From contig JANQKV010000069.1 in NCBI GenBank assembly GCA_028280945.1, forward strand, positions 1-64,000: DNA of 64,000 nt, written 5' to 3'. The first letter of the stretch is position 1. Each line of letters begins with the position of its first letter. Shown in pieces: positions 8,362 to 17,265 of this stretch. This DNA comes from Opitutaceae bacterium (lineage in GTDB: Bacteria; Verrucomicrobiota; Verrucomicrobiia; Opitutales; Opitutaceae). Under the pieces are notes generated by a model. The model saw only the letters and a list, made by a program, of their open reading frames with translations, had not been told where the DNA came from and made no database searches. The position numbers and the translations under genes were made by a program.

Positions 8362-10223
8362 GTTGGCGACGTCTCGGGGGTGCCTGTGTACTCTCGCTAA
8401 TTTGGGGCAGCGCCGCACCTGCCTTTGTGGCGGACGACAACGAGTGGCCTAATGGCAATATCAACTATCAGATCCGACTCGGAGGCTCCGCTAGTGGGCC
8501 GCTGATTGATGGAGCGAACAGTTGGACCACAGTCGCGCTCGACGCCATGGCGGAATGGAACCGCCATATCAATGATGTACAGTTTACCGGGCAGGAGGCT
8601 TCGGTAGGAGGTGAAGGCCAGACTAACTTGGTCAACGATCTGTTCTTCTCCTCGACGATCTACGGTGACGCTTTTGGCAGCCAAACCTTGGCGGTGACGC
8701 TGAGCTTGTTTCAGGGATTCTCTCAACCCCTGCCGCGGGTCGAGTCGGACATTGTCTTCAATAACAAGTCTGAGTTGAACTGGAATTCATACCGAGGGGC
8801 ACGACGTTTTGACGTTGATGATCTGCGTCGGGTTTTAATCCACGAACTTGGTCACGCCCTTGGGCTCGATCATCCGGACGACGCCGGTCAATCGGTCAGC
8901 GCTATCATGAACGCTTTGGTCAGCGACATTGATACGGTTGTCACCGATGACATCCTTGGCGGCCAATCCATGTATGGGGTGGGCGTCGCGGGCGTGCCCG
9001 ATGGTGGTGGTGGCACGCCTTCCGGAGACGATTTCGAGGATGATGACGTGCCCGCTGATGCCACGACCATCACCAACGGCGTTTCACAAACTCACTCGAT
9101 CCACGAGATTGGCGACAAGGATTGGGTGAAGTTCACGGTGGGAGGGCTGGGTGCCGAAGACGTGGTCATCGAAACTACGGGGGTAACCGGCGATACGGAG
9201 ATATTTCTCTTTGGCCCGGACTCGTCCGACACTTTCATCGATAGCGACGATGATACCGACCGGCCGAATGGAAATTTCTTCTCCCGGATCAATCGGTCGT
9301 CGCTCGGAGCGGGCACCTACTTTGTGCGCATCGAGGAGTTCAGCAACAACGCCACGATTGGCTCCTATGACATCACGGTTTCGTGGACGGAGATCTCACC
9401 GCCTTCAACCTCCACAGCCAAGTTGGCCAACTTGTCGGTCCGCGCCAAAACGGGTGGCCAGTTTGGCACGCTGATCCTTGGATTTGCCACCTCCGACGCC
9501 AGCAAGGATGTGCTCGTGCGAGGGATTGGTCCGTCGCTGGTTGACTTTGGTGTCACCGGTGCGATCGGAGATCCGGTGGCACGCATGTTCAACTCCAGTC
9601 AGGTTGAGATCGCGTCAAATGACGATTGGGTTGATGCAAGCAACTCGAATGAAATTGCAACCCGTGGTGCGACCCTGGGTGCCTTCGCCCCCACCAGTGG
9701 CTTGGAGGCCATTCTCCTGCAAAACGTATCACCTGCGCCTTACACCGTGCTCGTCTCCGATTTTCAGGATCGCACGGGTGAAGTATTGATCGAAGCCTAC
9801 GACGCCGACTCGATGTTCGCGACGGGACGATTGGTGAATCTTTCCACCCGAACGGAAGTGGGCGGGGCGGCCGGCACGCTGATCGCGGGATTTGTCATTT
9901 CGGGCACGGGTGAAATGACGCTACTCATTCGCGGCGTCGGCCCAACGCTGGCTGCATTTGGAGTGTCAGGCGTTTTGAGTGATCCATTCATTCGGGTGCT
10001 GAACGCCAGTCAACAGGAAGTCGGTGGAAACGATGACTGGAATTCGAGTGGTGCCGCGGCCAAGCGCTCGGCGACTGCGACCGTTGGGGCATTTGCTCTA
10101 CAGGAAGGCAGTCTGGATTCCGCGTTGCTCATCACGCTGGCTCCCGGTGCCTACACCGTCTTAGTGGAAGGGTTTGGCGGGGCCGCCGGCAATGCCCTCG
10201 TTGAGATCTACGAGGTGCCGTAG
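8358..10223 (+). CDS. Secreted matrixin-like zinc metalloprotease with PPC and two C-terminal repeat domains
   Basis: The 621-residue exported protein has a signal peptide to about residue 23. The catalytic domain (about 25-205) contains the metzincin zinc site HELGHALGLDH at 162-172 (ligands His162, His166, His172; catalytic Glu163) and a Met-turn candidate IMNA at 183-186. A bacterial pre-peptidase C-terminal (PPC) domain covers about 226-343 (DKDWVKFTV, YFVRIEEFSN). Two tandem repeats of about 130 residues follow (about 356-485 and 491-621), each beginning LxNLSxR and ending with VEIYE- or IEAYD-like strands. The same repeat type forms the C-terminus of the GH16 protein at 19589-21247. Substrate unknown; protease activity inferred from the intact zinc motif. 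Confidence 0.92.
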   Translation: MSWRRLGGACVLSLIWGSAAPAFVADDNEWPNGNINYQIRLGGSASGPLIDGANSWTTVALDAMAEWNRHINDVQFTGQEASVGGEGQTNLVNDLFFSSTIYGDAFGSQTLAVTLSLFQGFSQPLPRVESDIVFNNKSELNWNSYRGARRFDVDDLRRVLIHELGHALGLDHPDDAGQSVSAIMNALVSDIDTVVTDDILGGQSMYGVGVAGVPDGGGGTPSGDDFEDDDVPADATTITNGVSQTHSIHEIGDKDWVKFTVGGLGAEDVVIETTGVTGDTEIFLFGPDSSDTFIDSDDDTDRPNGNFFSRINRSSLGAGTYFVRIEEFSNNATIGSYDITVSWTEISPPSTSTAKLANLSVRAKTGGQFGTLILGFATSDASKDVLVRGIGPSLVDFGVTGAIGDPVARMFNSSQVEIASNDDWVDASNSNEIATRGATLGAFAPTSGLEAILLQNVSPAPYTVLVSDFQDRTGEVLIEAYDADSMFATGRLVNLSTRTEVGGAAGTLIAGFVISGTGEMTLLIRGVGPTLAAFGVSGVLSDPFIRVLNASQQEVGGNDDWNSSGAAAKRSATATVGAFALQEGSLDSALLITLAPGAYTVLVEGFGGAAGNALVEIYEVP

Positions 10224-10246
10224 GTAGCATTCGCGGATTCGCCGGT

Positions 10247-11596
10247 CTAGAACGTTGCCGTGGTTTCGAGCTGCGTGCCGGGCTTGAGATCGATTTCTCC
10301 CAACGCGGCACATTGCTCTTCGTCATTCTTCCAGAGCGTTACCTTCATCGGACCCGTTGCGGAATCGGTCTCCCACCGCCACTTGCCGATGGAAACGAAC
10401 TGCAGGGGCACGCCTTCGTCCGGGCTCAAACCAGGACCATCACCGCGAATGAAGAGCCGGTTTCCAATGCCGATATAGGCAGTGACGGTGAGGCGGGTAT
10501 TGCCGTCAGCTGACAGGGAAGGTTCTTCAGGCGCAGGCTCATCGAGTATTTCGGCTTCAGGGTCCGCCGCGGCGGCTGCCGCAGGGGTTTCGACCTCGGG
10601 GTCCTCGAGCGGCGGCGAGGACTCGATGGGTTCATCCACTTGCGTGACATCATCCTCTGGTTCCGACGAAGCCGAAATGGGCTCGTCCCAACTCACGGCT
10701 TTGGGCTCAGGTTCAGCCGAATCGGAGGGTTCCTCACTTGAAGCCCCGGACAATTTTTGTCCTGCGACCGGCTCATCAGCAGGAGGCGGGGCGGACACAA
10801 CCGTCGCTTTGGTTTTGCGCGCCCGTTTTTTTCTGGGCGGTTGGGGCGACGCTTGGGGTGGTGCAGGCGCAGCGGAGTGTCCCTGGCCCTCAGTGGCAGG
10901 GGCTACTGAAGCTTCATCCGTGTCCCCGGCATCAAACAGGGTGGGGACAGGTTCAGGTGGCGGCTTCGACTTGGCCTTGGCTGTCGTTTTCTTGGGTCTC
11001 TCAGGGGATTCTTCCTTGATCGGCGCCGCGGCAGGGGGGATGGACTTCACCGCTTCGTTTAATGCGGCGAGTCCGTCTTCAAGCTTTTGGTTCAGGGCCT
11101 CCGACTGAGTCTTGAGTTGCTGATCCAATTCAGTGATCCGGTTTCCCAGGGCGGCAATTTCTGATCTGGCTTCATCAAGTCCTTTGGTGGCTTCCGCCCG
11201 ATTTGCTTTCAGCGCTTGGTTGCGTGCTTCCTGAACCTGAGCGGGCAGGCTTTCGATTGCCTTCAGGTTAAATTTTGTGGCTTCGGCGATCTCGTTAAGA
11301 CCGTTGGCGGCGATGCTCGCTTGATCGGCCGCGGAGGCCGTGGAGCGCACCAGTGATTCCATGATCCGCTCACGATCACGCATTTGCAGATCCTGTTGCC
11401 GCGCATAGTCGAGAATGAATGGCGCGACACCCACAGCGACCCCCAGGCCGGCACAAACGATGATACCAAGCACGGCCGGCAAGGTCGGTGCTTCAGCGCT
11501 TCGGTAAGCCAAGTAGGCGGCGAAGCTGAGCAGGGCGATATCGCCGAGGAGGAAAGGAAGTTTGGGCAGGCGAGGGGAGTCGTCGGGTAAATCCAT
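10247..11596 (-). CDS. Membrane-anchored coiled-coil protein with acidic/proline-rich linker and C-terminal beta domain
   Basis: About 449 residues from the ATG at 11596. Two hydrophobic segments near the N-terminus (LLGDIALLSFAAYLAY and LGIIVCAGLGVAVGVAPF) precede a long Ala/Glu/Lys-rich helix of coiled-coil character (about 70-190). A low-complexity linker follows, first Lys/Pro-rich (PPRKKRARKTKAT), then very acidic. The last 80 residues form a compact domain (LTVTAYIGIGNRLFIRGDGP ... KWRWET ... VTLWKNDEEQCAALGEIDL) that looks beta-sandwich-like. I recognise no enzyme motif. Alternative ATG codons at 11629 and 11644 are possible. It is divergent from the small gene at 11729 and convergent with the protease gene. 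Confidence 0.75.
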   Translation of the reverse strand: MDLPDDSPRLPKLPFLLGDIALLSFAAYLAYRSAEAPTLPAVLGIIVCAGLGVAVGVAPFILDYARQQDLQMRDRERIMESLVRSTASAADQASIAANGLNEIAEATKFNLKAIESLPAQVQEARNQALKANRAEATKGLDEARSEIAALGNRITELDQQLKTQSEALNQKLEDGLAALNEAVKSIPPAAAPIKEESPERPKKTTAKAKSKPPPEPVPTLFDAGDTDEASVAPATEGQGHSAAPAPPQASPQPPRKKRARKTKATVVSAPPPADEPVAGQKLSGASSEEPSDSAEPEPKAVSWDEPISASSEPEDDVTQVDEPIESSPPLEDPEVETPAAAAAADPEAEILDEPAPEEPSLSADGNTRLTVTAYIGIGNRLFIRGDGPGLSPDEGVPLQFVSIGKWRWETDSATGPMKVTLWKNDEEQCAALGEIDLKPGTQLETTATF

Positions 11597-11728
11597 GGCG
11601 GGCAGCGCAATGAAGGCAGTGCAGTCCATCGGATGCCTTGGCACAAGATTCGAGTGGAGGAGGAGGCAGCCGGTGTTTGCCTTTTGAGATGGAAAACCAA
11701 GCTTCTTTCCTCAGGATTTGGGCGCCTC

Positions 11729-12007
11729 ATGAATTACCCCCACTTTGTGAGCATCGAACAGGAAGATGCCGACGGTTCCACCCATCATTTTGTGGTTCAC
11801 ACCCGTGACCCCAAAATGGCGATCCGGTTTTCGGCGGAATGCGTGAGCGGGAAAGTGCGCCCCGGGACCATCCAACAGATCTCAGTGCCAAATTCATGGG
11901 CTGGCCAGTATTCCCAATATGCGAAGTTGGTGACCCGGGCGGAGCGCTTCTTTAAAGCTACCTTGTGTGGCGAGGAGCCTCATCCCGGTCGCTTGGCCGG
12001 CGGTTAG
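11729..12007 (+). CDS. Small conserved-looking protein of unknown function
   Basis: This 92-residue soluble protein has no signal or membrane segment. It starts MNYPHFVSIEQEDADGS and contains TRDPKMAIRFSAECV, suggesting a small alpha/beta fold. The ATG at 11729 is chosen because residues upstream of it (to 11633) look random and overlap the divergent gene. Function unknown. It lies in a 439-bp gap between the coiled-coil gene and the membrane gene at 12035, and codon usage looks coding. Confidence 0.55.
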   Translation: MNYPHFVSIEQEDADGSTHHFVVHTRDPKMAIRFSAECVSGKVRPGTIQQISVPNSWAGQYSQYAKLVTRAERFFKATLCGEEPHPGRLAGG

Positions 12008-12034
12008 GCAGATTACCCGGGCAGGGAGGGACGA

Positions 12035-12418
12035 TTAACTGTAAAGCGTGCGCCACATCCGCCCCATCAGGGCGAGCAGCATGCCAATGCGGATTGCGCC
12101 TTCGAACGTGAAGATCACCAGCGTCCACTTCAGCGGCAGGTTTTTTCGCAACCCGTAGCCCACCAAGGACACGACTATGATCACCAAAATGTGGGCGCGG
12201 CCGAATCCCGGCCACAGCATCATGCCCAGCCACAGCCAGTAGGCCAGATGCATCAGCACCCAAGCAGCGGCAATGGATTCGCGAGGGCCTTCGGTGCGGG
12301 GATCGGTGCCCTTTTTGATCTGCTTCACACCGATGAGGCGTTCCGCCATAACCAGTTGCACGATCTCAAAAATAAAGAAAATCGGAGCCAGGAAGGCGAT
12401 TTCGGGCACGGAATACAT
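12035..12418 (-). CDS. Small integral membrane protein of unknown function
   Basis: This 127-residue protein has about four hydrophobic helices: one at the N-terminus (IAFLAPIFFIFEIVQLVM), one around AAAWVLMHLAYWLWLGMML, one around HILVIIVVSLVGYGL, and one around WTLVIFTFEGAIRIGMLLAL. A basic loop (ERLIGVKQIKKGTDPR) lies between the first two. No family is recognised. It is divergent from the sugar nucleotidyltransferase gene, with 122 bp between starts. Confidence 0.7.
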   Translation of the reverse strand: MYSVPEIAFLAPIFFIFEIVQLVMAERLIGVKQIKKGTDPRTEGPRESIAAAWVLMHLAYWLWLGMMLWPGFGRAHILVIIVVSLVGYGLRKNLPLKWTLVIFTFEGAIRIGMLLALMGRMWRTLYS

Positions 12419-12540
12419 CGACGGCGAGAATTGAGACGGTGAGCGGCTTTATCGTGGGGGCAACTCCGGACACGTTTCGCCGGTTCGTGACATTTATGAC
12501 ATTGCACGCCTTCCGAAGCATCGATGAAGCTCATTCTTTA

Positions 12541-13962
12541 ATGGCGAATCCCGAGCTTATCGAGACATTCCAGCAGGCTGGCCAAAGCCAAGTCTTTGCG
12601 TTTTACGACCAACTTTCTGCCGAATCTCAAGCCCAGCTGCTTGCCCAGGCAGCCGAGATTGATTTGGCCGAAATCGCCCGACTGAAGCGGGATTTGATCG
12701 ATTCGTCGGAGGGAGCGGCGGTCGACCTCACTGATCTCCAACCGGCGCCCTACGAGTCATTGCCCGACCATGGTGGTGATGCGGATCGCTGGCAAGAGGC
12801 TCGCGAGTTGGGCGAAGCCGCCCTGCGTGCCGGACGGGTCGCACTCTTCACTGTGGCCGGAGGGCAGGGCACCCGTCTTGGTTACGATGGCCCCAAGGGC
12901 ACATTTCCCATCACGCCCGTGAGGCAGGCCACCCTCTTTCAGGTCTTTGCCGAAAAGGTGCAGGCTGCCGGGAATCGTTACGGTGCCACCATTCCTTGGT
13001 TGATCATGACGAGTCACCAAAACCACGACGCCACGGTTTCATTTTTTGCGGAGCATGACTTTTTCGGCCTGACGGTGGATCAAGTGCGTTTCTTTCGCCA
13101 GGGCCGCATGCCGGCAGTCGACCCCGATGGGAAAATCATGTTGGCTTCCAAGGACGCGATCGCGATGTCGCCCGATGGCCACGGCGGTTCGCTGCGTGCA
13201 CTCGACCGGTCGGGTTCCCTCGACCAACTCGAGCGAGAGGGTGTCGACATCATCAGTTACATCCAAGTCGACAACCCGTTGGTGCGTTGCATCGATCCAG
13301 CCTTTATCGGTTGGCACCTGCTGGCGGGGTCAGAGATGTCGAGCAAGATGGTTCCCAAGGCGTATGCCGGGGAGAAGGTCGGGCACTTTTGCCGGCAGCG
13401 CGGCCGGGCGGTTGTGGTGGAGTATTCGGACCTGCCGGCTTCCATCCAAGAAGAAGTCGATTCTGCCACGGGACAGCTGCGGTATCTGGCCGGCAGCATT
13501 GCCATTCATGTGCTTGACCGGGAATTTGTCCGCCGGGTGGCCCGGGGAGGGGAGGGTTTGGAGCTGCCCTTCCATCTGGCCCGCAAAAAGATTCCCACCG
13601 TCGATGCGCATGGTGAAGCGGTCAAACCGACCGAACCCAACGGGATCAAGTTCGAGATGTTTGTGTTCGATGCACTGCCGTTCGCGGAAAATCCGATCGT
13701 CATCGAAACCTTGCGCGAAAACGATTTTTCTCCGGTGAAAAATGCTTCCGGCGTGGACTCCGCGGACTCGTGCCGCGCAGATCTTCTTCGCCAATATGCC
13801 CGCTGGGCCAACGCTCACGGAGCCGGTTTGTCGGTCGACGATTCCGGCCTGCCGGAAGTGACCTTTGAGGTCAGCCCTTTGTTCGGCTACGACGAGGTCT
13901 CTTTCGCTGAAAGCTGGGCGACGCGGAGCGCACCGATTACCACCGGTAAGGTTCTATCCTGA
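12541..13962 (+). CDS. UDPGP-family nucleotide-sugar pyrophosphorylase (UTP + hexose/HexNAc 1-phosphate)
   Basis: This 473-residue enzyme has the UDP-sugar pyrophosphorylase signature VAGGQGTRLGYDGPKGTFP near residues 105-124, and later WLIMTSHQNHDATVSFF, YIQVDNPLVRCIDPAFIG and GIKFEMFVFDALPFAENP. The layout resembles eukaryotic-type UDP-N-acetylhexosamine pyrophosphorylase rather than bacterial GalU or GlmU. It should make UDP-GlcNAc, UDP-GalNAc or UDP-glucose; the exact sugar cannot be read from sequence alone. It is followed after 23 bp by a phosphohexomutase, which would supply its sugar 1-phosphate. The ATG at 12541 is preferred; an in-frame ATG at 12496 is an alternative. Confidence 0.9.
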   Translation: MANPELIETFQQAGQSQVFAFYDQLSAESQAQLLAQAAEIDLAEIARLKRDLIDSSEGAAVDLTDLQPAPYESLPDHGGDADRWQEARELGEAALRAGRVALFTVAGGQGTRLGYDGPKGTFPITPVRQATLFQVFAEKVQAAGNRYGATIPWLIMTSHQNHDATVSFFAEHDFFGLTVDQVRFFRQGRMPAVDPDGKIMLASKDAIAMSPDGHGGSLRALDRSGSLDQLEREGVDIISYIQVDNPLVRCIDPAFIGWHLLAGSEMSSKMVPKAYAGEKVGHFCRQRGRAVVVEYSDLPASIQEEVDSATGQLRYLAGSIAIHVLDREFVRRVARGGEGLELPFHLARKKIPTVDAHGEAVKPTEPNGIKFEMFVFDALPFAENPIVIETLRENDFSPVKNASGVDSADSCRADLLRQYARWANAHGAGLSVDDSGLPEVTFEVSPLFGYDEVSFAESWATRSAPITTGKVLS

Positions 13963-13985
13963 AATTTACCCCATTTCTTGACCAG

Positions 13986-15944
13986 ATGAGTATTGAAGAA
14001 CGTATCCAAAAAGCGGGCACTGATGGCGAGTTGCTCGAGTCGACAGTTGCCAACCTCACCGAGTGGTTGGCCGCGGATTTGCCCGAGTGGGTGGGGCAAA
14101 GTATAACCGAGTTGGTGGACCAGGCGGCTTGGGACGAGTTGAATGATCGGTTTTACCGCTACCTCGCTTTTGGCACGGGTGGAATGCGAGGCCGCACCAT
14201 TGGCCGTGTGGTTACAGAAACCGAGGCAGGTGAGTTGGGACCCTTGGGCACTCCCACCCATGCCGCGGCCGGTTGCAACGTCCTCAACGATTTTACCGTC
14301 GTCCGAGCCACTGTCGGGTTGTTCCGGTATGTGAGCGGGTTTTTGAAGAATCAGGAGCGAGTGGAGATTCCGACCATCGTGATCGCGCACGACGTGCGGC
14401 ATTTTTCCCGCCACTTCTGCGAGCTGGCTGCGTCGACCTGGGTGAAGTTGGGCGGAGATGCTTTCATTTTTGACGGACCGCGATCGACGCCGCAGTTGAG
14501 TTTCAGCGTGCGTTGGTTGGGCGCCAATTGCGGCGTGGTCATCACGGCCAGTCACAACCCGCCTCATGACAATGGCTTTAAGGCCTACTTCGAGGATGGT
14601 GCGCAGGTGGTGCCGCCGCACGATACGGGAATTGTGGACCAAGTGAATGCGGTGCCGCTGAGCGAGTTGGGCCAGTTCCTGGAGGTTTCCCCGGATCGCG
14701 TGGTCACTTTGGGTCGTGCGGCGGACGATGCCTATCTGTCGGCTGCGGCGGAAGCAGCGATCGATGAAAACGTTTTTGACAAGACGACGCTGGGCGTGGG
14801 CTACACCAACATCCACGGGGTTGGAGGCTTGGCTTCCGTGCCACTTCTTGCGCACGCCGGATGTCGAGTCTGCGAAGTGCCTTCACAAGCTGCGTTCGAT
14901 CCCCGCTTCCCCACCGTCAAGTCGCCGAATCCGGAGAATGCGGAAGCGTTGGAACTCGCCATCCAACTTGCCGATGAGAAAGGGCTCGATGTCATCATGG
15001 GCACCGACCCGGACTGCGATCGGATGGGCTGCGCAGTGCGGGGGAGCGACGGCAAAATGCACCTGCTCACCGGCAACCAGATCGGATCGCTTCTCGCCGA
15101 CTACCGGTTGGGCAAATACAAGGAACTTGGCTGGATCCCCCGGGAGGGCTCGGATCGGGTCGCCTTGGTAAAGACGTTTGTCAGCACCCCCCTGCAGGAC
15201 GCCATTGGCAAAGCGCACGGTGTCAAAGTCATCAACACGCTTACAGGCTTCAAATGGATTGCCGGCAAGATTCGCGGTTACGAGGAGAAACTGCGCGCAA
15301 GCCTTTTGGACAACGGTATCGGTCTCGACTACGATGCGACCCCCTTCGAGTCTCGTGCCAGACTGCTGCAGGAACACAGCACCTTCTATGCTTTCGGCTC
15401 TGAGGAAAGCTACGGATACCTGCCCAACGACTACGTACGCGACAAGGACGGCAACGCCGCCTGCCTGATGTTTGCCGAGTTCTGTGCCGCGGTGAAGGCC
15501 ACCGGCGAGACCGTGTTGGATCGTCTCGATGCCTTGTATCGCCAACACGGATACTTCACCGAAGGCACCATCAACCTCTACTACGAGGGGGCCTCCGGGG
15601 CGGAGAAGATCAAGCGAATCCTCAGCACCTATCGCTCCGATCCCCCGCAGGAATTTGCCGGTGTCGCCGTTTCTGAATTCAAGGACTTTGGCGTCCAGGA
15701 TATCAGCGATGCAGATGGAGAACTGATTCCCAAACAGGATCTCTACGTGGTGAGTCTTGCCAACGGATTTTCTTATGCCGCCCGGGGCAGCGGAACCGAG
15801 CCGAAGATGAAATTCTACGTCTTCGCGAATGCACCGGTTCCGCAGGGCGCCGACCTGGTTCAGGTGAAATCCGATCTCGCGACCGAACTCAATCGGATCA
15901 AAGACGCCATCAAAGCCGACGCCCAAGCCCGCGCCGAAGGTTAA
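13986..15944 (+). CDS. Phosphoglucomutase/phosphomannomutase (alpha-D-phosphohexomutase family)
   Basis: At 652 residues this is one of the long PGM2-like members. The phosphoserine loop is ITASHNPPHDNGFKAYF with Ser at about 189; the metal loop is GTDPDCDRMG near 335-345; the sugar-binding loop is FGSEESYGYL; the phosphate-binding loop is RGSGTEPKMKFY near the C-terminus. It interconverts hexose 1- and 6-phosphates in the cytosol. Tight spacing to the pyrophosphorylase gene argues for one transcript and one pathway, glucose 6-phosphate to an activated sugar. Confidence 0.94.
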   Translation: MSIEERIQKAGTDGELLESTVANLTEWLAADLPEWVGQSITELVDQAAWDELNDRFYRYLAFGTGGMRGRTIGRVVTETEAGELGPLGTPTHAAAGCNVLNDFTVVRATVGLFRYVSGFLKNQERVEIPTIVIAHDVRHFSRHFCELAASTWVKLGGDAFIFDGPRSTPQLSFSVRWLGANCGVVITASHNPPHDNGFKAYFEDGAQVVPPHDTGIVDQVNAVPLSELGQFLEVSPDRVVTLGRAADDAYLSAAAEAAIDENVFDKTTLGVGYTNIHGVGGLASVPLLAHAGCRVCEVPSQAAFDPRFPTVKSPNPENAEALELAIQLADEKGLDVIMGTDPDCDRMGCAVRGSDGKMHLLTGNQIGSLLADYRLGKYKELGWIPREGSDRVALVKTFVSTPLQDAIGKAHGVKVINTLTGFKWIAGKIRGYEEKLRASLLDNGIGLDYDATPFESRARLLQEHSTFYAFGSEESYGYLPNDYVRDKDGNAACLMFAEFCAAVKATGETVLDRLDALYRQHGYFTEGTINLYYEGASGAEKIKRILSTYRSDPPQEFAGVAVSEFKDFGVQDISDADGELIPKQDLYVVSLANGFSYAARGSGTEPKMKFYVFANAPVPQGADLVQVKSDLATELNRIKDAIKADAQARAEG

Positions 15945-16084
15945 AACAACGACCATTCCCAAGTCGCCGTGCGACTCCGGTAGATGCCCTTTATCGGGAA
16001 TGTCATTCGTTGAGTGGTGTCTGCGGAGCGCTTGGGCATTCAGAAAGGAAAGTGGGTGGCTTCGGTTTTGACCCAACGCAGCGG

Positions 16085-16579
16085 ATGAAGCACTTATCGG
16101 AGATGAGCGCTTTCACCCGTCCCCTCGCACTTTTTGTCTGTTTTTTGTTTCTCACCGGTGGTCTCACCGCGGAGAAAGCGAAAGTGCCACCGGCGCAGCT
16201 CAAGGCGGGAGACATCGAGCACCTCCTGGAGACCTACCCGAAGATGGTGTCACAGTTGAAGGCGTTGGGCAAAAAATACGAGAATCTGAACAACCCGACG
16301 GCGTTGCAGGCGGCATTGGCCAACCAAGAGGTGCAGGCGGTGCTGGCCCGCTACGATTGGACGACCGAGGGGTTTCTCTCGAAGTTGACGACCATCGCGA
16401 GTGCTTACGGGTCGGCCATGATGCAAGCCGAGCTCGCCAAAATGCCCGCGGAACAGCGCGCAATGATGGAGTCGATGATGGGAGGACAGATGCCAGACCT
16501 CATGACCGTGCACCCGGATGATATGGCGCTCGTGCAGAAGCACATGGCCAAACTTCGGGTCTTTTTTGACTCACAGTAG
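16085..16579 (+). CDS. Exported protein of unknown function
   Basis: The 164-residue protein has a signal peptide (MKHLSEMSAFTRPLALFVCF onward, cleavage near LTA-EKAK). The mature part is helical and Met-rich, with QLKALGKKYENLNNP, YDWTTEGFLSKL and an AEQRAMMESMMGGQMPDL segment. No known domain is recognised. Starts at 16085 or 16103 are both possible. It stands alone, 140 bp after the phosphohexomutase and 179 bp before rpmJ. Confidence 0.65.
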   Translation: MKHLSEMSAFTRPLALFVCFLFLTGGLTAEKAKVPPAQLKAGDIEHLLETYPKMVSQLKALGKKYENLNNPTALQAALANQEVQAVLARYDWTTEGFLSKLTTIASAYGSAMMQAELAKMPAEQRAMMESMMGGQMPDLMTVHPDDMALVQKHMAKLRVFFDSQ

Positions 16580-16717
16580 ATTGCCCCAGGGTAGCGGCAA
16601 TGGAACCTGTCACTTGAATGGTTGCCACAAAACCGCCGATCTGGCTGAGTTCAGGAAAGGAACGGAGGTGCATAAACCGCTGTATTATAACGGCTAGGAT
16701 TGCCCCCCACTAAACCA

Positions 16718-16746
16718 TTGACAGCGCGATTCCGGCCCGGTGTGTT
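16718..16746 (+). promoter_or_regulatory. Possible sigma-70-type promoter for rpmJ-rpmE
   Basis: A consensus TTGACA at 16718-16723 is followed by exactly 17 bp and TGTGTT at 16741-16746. The -10 element matches the consensus at only three of six positions. The rpmJ ATG is at 16759, so the leader would be very short. The -35 element is convincing; the promoter call rests on spacing and position. Confidence 0.4.
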
Positions 16747-16758
16747 TTCCCTTTTTCC

Positions 16759-16884
16759 ATGAAAGTCGTCTCTTCCATCAAGTCTGCCAAGAAGCGGCAT
16801 CCCGCGTGCCAAGTGGTGCGCCGCAAGGGTCGCATCTATGTCATCAACAAAGTCGAGCCTCGTTACAAGGCCCGCCAAGGCTGA
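16759..16884 (+). CDS. rpmJ: Ribosomal protein L36, zinc-independent type
   Basis: This 41-residue gene encodes MKVVSSIKSAKKRHPACQVV followed by RRKGRIYVINKVEPRYKARQG. It matches the L36 family, but in the paralogue lacking the full Cys4/Cys3His zinc ribbon: only one Cys remains. L36 is a large-subunit protein that stabilises 23S rRNA. It precedes rpmE by 29 bp in the same orientation. Confidence 0.93.
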   Translation: MKVVSSIKSAKKRHPACQVVRRKGRIYVINKVEPRYKARQG

Positions 16885-16913
16885 TTACATCCCATCCCAG
16901 CAAGGAGAATTCC

Positions 16914-17168
16914 GTGAAAGCCGAAGGCCATCCCAAACTTAACAACGTATGCTTCATCGATGTCGCGACGGGTAAGAAGTTTCTCACCCGCTCTGCTGCC
17001 AGCTCTCCGCGCAAGGAGACAATCGATGGAGTGGAATATCACGTGATCGTGCGCGACGTCACCAGCGATTCGCACCCGGCATACACCGGGGAAAAACGCT
17101 TGGTCGACACCGCGGGCCGCATCGAGAAGTTCTCGAACAAGTTCAAGCGCCAGCGCGCCGCCAAGTAA
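16914..17168 (+). CDS. rpmE: Ribosomal protein L31 type B, zinc-independent
   Basis: The 84-residue protein has the type B L31 features KAEGHPKLNNVCFIDVATGK and the C-terminal block YTGEKRLVDTAGRIEKF followed by a basic tail. The CxxC pairs of the zinc form are absent. The start is a GTG at 16914: AAGGAG at 16902-16907 lies 6 bp upstream, and family alignment begins here, whereas the open frame from 16740 overlaps rpmJ in another frame. It forms a bicistron with rpmJ and ends at a strong terminator. Confidence 0.94.
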   Translation: MKAEGHPKLNNVCFIDVATGKKFLTRSAASSPRKETIDGVEYHVIVRDVTSDSHPAYTGEKRLVDTAGRIEKFSNKFKRQRAAK

Positions 17169-17193
17169 CTCCACTCCCAACCATCCTTTTCCC

Positions 17194-17224
17194 AACCCGC
17201 GTTTCTTCAGGCGCGGGTTTTTTT
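17194..17224 (+). terminator. Rho-independent terminator after rpmE
   Basis: AACCCGCG at 17194-17201 pairs with CGCGGGTT at 17212-17219 around a 10-nt loop and runs into a T tract to 17224. It begins 26 bp after the rpmE stop and closes the rpmJ-rpmE unit. Confidence 0.9.
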
Positions 17225-17265
17225 ATCCCTTGCGAGCCGGGCAGGTTCCCATTGCGGTGCCGCTC

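Noticed and set aside
14883..16076. 397-codon minus-strand open frame across the phosphohexomutase gene
   Set aside because: It is antisense to a gene with intact catalytic motifs; the translation has no recognisable domain and reflects GC-rich codon bias.
16640..16717. Zur-type operator upstream of rpmJ (TATTATAAC at about 16682)
   Set aside because: Only part of a Zur box is present and it lacks the second half, so zinc control is not supported by sequence.
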